NCBI GenBank assembly: GCA_030429325.1
Contig: JAUICT010000043.1
Span: forward strand, 1 to 10,030
Length of the DNA: 10,030 nucleotides
Direction: 5' to 3'
Source: Bacteroidia bacterium
GTDB lineage: Bacteria > Bacteroidota > Bacteroidia > Flavobacteriales > Flavobacteriaceae
Position 1 is the first letter of the stretch; every line of letters starts with the position of its first letter. A model generated the notes under the pieces. It made no database searches and had not been told where the DNA came from. It saw nothing but the letters and a program-made list of their open reading frames with translations. The translations under genes were made by a program, and so were the position numbers. Below, in pieces: positions 7,815 through 10,030 of the stretch.

Positions 7815-9392
7815 TTAGAAGTTGGGACCTCCGGTATCCCACCATAGTCTGGTGTTGATTTCATCCGGTCCACCAAGTTTTGCGGTGGCGTCCGCTACTC
7901 CAGCAGGGTTATTTTCACGTTCATCGTTCACAAAAGGCATTCTTTTGATGAACTCGCCTTCAGGTACTACACCCCAGTCAGCGTTACTGCTGTTCTGATA
8001 AACGGGGGGTAATTTAGGATATCCTGTACGTCTAAAGTCTACCCAGGCCTCCATTTCATTGGTATAACCAGCAATCCATTTTTGAGTGATGATCTTTTCC
8101 AATTTGGTTTCATTGTCTGCCGCTTCATCCCAAGCAATGGTGTTGGTAATCTGGTTGGTGAAATCATTGATGGGGTCTGGATAAACCACTCCATCATAAT
8201 CAATAGGCAAACTGGTGTCATCCGCAAGATAAGCATCTACACCACCTGCACCCCACAATTCAAAGGAAGCTTTCACTCCATTCTCATAGTTGGTCTGGGC
8301 ATCACCGGCACCGGCCCAACCACGAAGGGCAGCCTCAGCTTTAAGGAAATGTACTTCATCGGCACTCAATACTTTTCGCTTAGTCACCTTTGCAGGGTCG
8401 TTAAAACTTATGTCGATGGTTGAGAATGGAATATGGTCATCTTTGGCAATAAGCTCCCCTCCATTACGTATACCTTTGTAAGGGTACTCTGGGTGATCAG
8501 CCACCAATGACATATCGGATACAGGATCAAAGAATGCATGGATTCTAGGATCTTTATACCCCACCAAAATGGATTCCATAGTAGCGCTCATACGGGTATC
8601 GTTCCACTCAAAGCAAATCTGGGCAGGGTGGAATTTATTCCCATACAAGGAAATATTCATGTTGTCTCCATTGGTTTCAATCAATCCTACAGGGTCAGCC
8701 AAAGCTTTCTCACCTTGCGTTCTAGCTAGGGTTGGGTCAACTTTGGAGATGCGCATGGCCAATCGTAAGCGCATTGAATTGGCAAACTTGGCCCATTGAG
8801 AAACATCTCCACCGTAAGTGGCATCAAAATCAGATAGACCAGTATAGTCCATATTTGCACTAAACTCAGCAATAATTCTATCCAAATCACTGAAGAAAGC
8901 ATTATACAAAGCAGGTTCACTGTCGTACAATACATCGCCTTCAGTACCAAAATTGGTATAAATTACGGGGCCATAAAAAGTAGTGACCCTAGACATGGAT
9001 AGAATCTTGATCAAGTTAGCCCATTCCACGAACATGGTATACCCGTCCGCCTCGGCAATCTCAATAACCTGTTTGGCTGGCGCCATAACATTGTTGTATT
9101 CACGTCCCCAATATCCGTTCCATCGGATATAATAGGTAGTATTGTTGATGTTACCTGTAAATGGAGTGGGTTGCGCCAAGTGCTGGGCAAACGACGTATT
9201 GGTCAGGTTATGGTTAACCTGGTTCCCAAAGATCTGGCTAAGCATTGAAGGGTAGAAAGCACCAACATGGTTAAAATCCTGCTTCAATGATTCGTTGGAT
9301 ATCTGGTAGGGGTTTGTGTTCGTTTCCTCAAAATTTTCAGTACATGAACTGAAGGCCGCTACCAGGGTTAAGAGATATAAAAACTTTTTCAT
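7815..9392 (-). CDS. susD-like: SusD/RagB family nutrient-binding outer-membrane lipoprotein
   Basis: This is a complete 525-residue protein, about the usual length for SusD homologues. The signal peptide MKKFLYLLTLVAAFSSC ends in a lipobox with Cys17, followed by acidic residues (TENFEE) that resemble the surface-export signal of Bacteroidota lipoproteins. The NTNPY motif (26-30), the GAFYPSMLSQIFG segment (44-56), the WAKFANSMRLRLAMR helix (region 201-215) and the late KIITQKWIAGYTNEMEAWVDFRRTGYPKL segment place it in the SusD-like/SusD-like_2 group of RagB/SusD proteins. It forms the substrate-capturing lid over its SusC partner on the cell surface. The ligand cannot be read from the sequence. 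The start lies 10 bp after the susC stop and is preceded by a run of eight A, the usual Bacteroidota initiation context in place of a Shine-Dalgarno site. Function and pairing are secure; the ligand is unknown. Confidence 0.96.
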   Translation of the reverse strand: MKKFLYLLTLVAAFSSCTENFEETNTNPYQISNESLKQDFNHVGAFYPSMLSQIFGNQVNHNLTNTSFAQHLAQPTPFTGNINNTTYYIRWNGYWGREYNNVMAPAKQVIEIAEADGYTMFVEWANLIKILSMSRVTTFYGPVIYTNFGTEGDVLYDSEPALYNAFFSDLDRIIAEFSANMDYTGLSDFDATYGGDVSQWAKFANSMRLRLAMRISKVDPTLARTQGEKALADPVGLIETNGDNMNISLYGNKFHPAQICFEWNDTRMSATMESILVGYKDPRIHAFFDPVSDMSLVADHPEYPYKGIRNGGELIAKDDHIPFSTIDISFNDPAKVTKRKVLSADEVHFLKAEAALRGWAGAGDAQTNYENGVKASFELWGAGGVDAYLADDTSLPIDYDGVVYPDPINDFTNQITNTIAWDEAADNETKLEKIITQKWIAGYTNEMEAWVDFRRTGYPKLPPVYQNSSNADWGVVPEGEFIKRMPFVNDERENNPAGVADATAKLGGPDEINTRLWWDTGGPNF

Positions 9393-9402
9393 ACTGTTTT
9401 TT

Positions 9403-10030
9403 TTAGAATGTTAGTTTTAGGTTAAACCCGTAAGTTCCTGTAGATGGCAAGTTAAAGTTATCCAAACCTTGTGCAGTTTGACTCGTGCTCATTGCCAATT
9501 CAGGGTCAAATGGTGCATCTTTATACAAGAAGAAAAGGTTGTTACCTATAAAGGACAAGCTAGCTGCTTTAATGGGCAGACTTGAATTGGACATATCAAA
9601 GTTATATCCAATGGATAGCTGGCTCAACTTAATGTTGGTACGGTCGTATACGTAAGCCTCACCAACACCGTTCCTATCACCAATGGCACGGAACCAGGTT
9701 TCAGGATCAACACTGGTAACGGCTGTTCCGGTATCCTCATCAAAACCGTTGACGGCCACGGAACCAGCGTCACGGGCATCTGCAGTACGTTGGGAAACCC
9801 CGGCACCATCAAGCATACTCTCGGTTTGGCTGAAGACCTTTCCGCCGAATTTGGCATTGATCAAAGCCCCAAAGGAGAAACGCTTGAATGTAACATTGTT
9901 GTTCCAACCTAAGCTGAATTTAGGATCTAAATTTCCAATAAGCTCTGGAAGGTCTGTTTTTCTTGGAGCGCCGTTGCTAAATAAGATACGGCCTTGGTCA
10001 TCCCGTAAGAACTTAAGAACATAAAGGTCG
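9403..10030 (-). CDS. susC-like: SusC/RagA family TonB-dependent outer-membrane transporter, C-terminal fragment (5' end outside window)
   Basis: The frame is open from the window edge to the TAA at 9405-9403, giving the last 208 residues of a protein that is normally about 1000 residues long. The visible part is the end of the beta-barrel and carries hallmark SusC C-terminal features: a GNLDPKFSLGWNNNVTFKRF strand, FGGKVFSQTESMLD, YVYDRTNIKLSQLSIGYNF, LSFIGNNLFFLYKDAPFDPE, and the closing segment LPSTGTYGFNLKLTF, with a terminal aromatic residue typical of outer-membrane proteins recognised by the BAM machinery. It imports the ligand captured by the adjacent SusD-like lipoprotein, powered by TonB-ExbBD. 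Its signal peptide, carboxypeptidase-like domain, TonB box and plug lie beyond the window, so it cannot be assigned to a subfamily. The TTG at 9864-9862 inside it is not a separate start, because the family match continues upstream without interruption. Confidence 0.96.
   Translation of the reverse strand, partial: DLYVLKFLRDDQGRILFSNGAPRKTDLPELIGNLDPKFSLGWNNNVTFKRFSFGALINAKFGGKVFSQTESMLDGAGVSQRTADARDAGSVAVNGFDEDTGTAVTSVDPETWFRAIGDRNGVGEAYVYDRTNIKLSQLSIGYNFDMSNSSLPIKAASLSFIGNNLFFLYKDAPFDPELAMSTSQTAQGLDNFNLPSTGTYGFNLKLTF

Noticed and set aside
9862..9864. TTG as the start of a separate 153-residue minus-strand gene
   Set aside because: The frame stays open to the window edge and the upstream residues continue the SusC barrel match, so the TTG is an internal Leu codon.
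9683..10024. Plus-strand 113-codon frame opposite susC
   Set aside because: It is antisense to a well-supported SusC C-terminus, and its product has no recognisable domain or signal.

Overview
The window looks like part of a Bacteroidota chromosome, most likely a marine-type member of the Flavobacteriaceae. The evidence is a SusC/SusD outer-membrane uptake pair, FG-GAP/UnbV and DUF5107 proteins typical of that phylum, A-rich sequence instead of Shine-Dalgarno sites before the starts, and moderately AT-rich coding sequence. The genus cannot be fixed from the sequence alone. All five genes lie on the minus strand, so transcription runs from high to low coordinates. There are no RNA genes, mobile elements, CRISPR arrays or long non-coding stretches.

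Layout in transcription order. (1) 10030-9403 is the C-terminal 208 residues of a SusC-family TonB-dependent outer-membrane transporter, whose 5' part lies outside the window. (2) 9392-7815 is a complete SusD/RagB-type nutrient-binding lipoprotein, 10 bp downstream. (3) 7799-7768 is a strong hairpin-plus-U-tract terminator, 15 bp after the susD stop. (4) 7733-4440 is a 1097-residue lipoprotein with seven FG-GAP/VCBS motifs, an ASPIC/UnbV domain and seven more motifs. (5) 4443-1348 is a 1031-residue exported protein with an N-terminal DUF5107 (mutarotase-like) region and a long C-terminal TPR array; it overlaps the preceding gene by 4 bp (ATGA). (6) 1336-1 is a sorbosone-dehydrogenase/PQQ-dependent sugar-dehydrogenase-like lipoprotein, 11 bp further on and cut by the window edge.

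The genes look like one envelope-associated nutrient-uptake locus. SusC and SusD would capture and import a ligand. The three tightly packed downstream genes encode exported proteins: a calcium-binding-type beta-propeller scaffold or binder, a mutarotase-like/TPR protein and a putative sugar oxidoreductase. No classical glycoside hydrolase, lyase, sulfatase or dedicated regulator is visible, so the substrate is unknown. The terminator after susD suggests that the pair is expressed more strongly than, or independently of, the three downstream genes. The most interesting points are this unusual partner set, the 7 + UnbV + 7 architecture of the large lipoprotein, and the terminator, which leaves only 34 nt before the next start codon.
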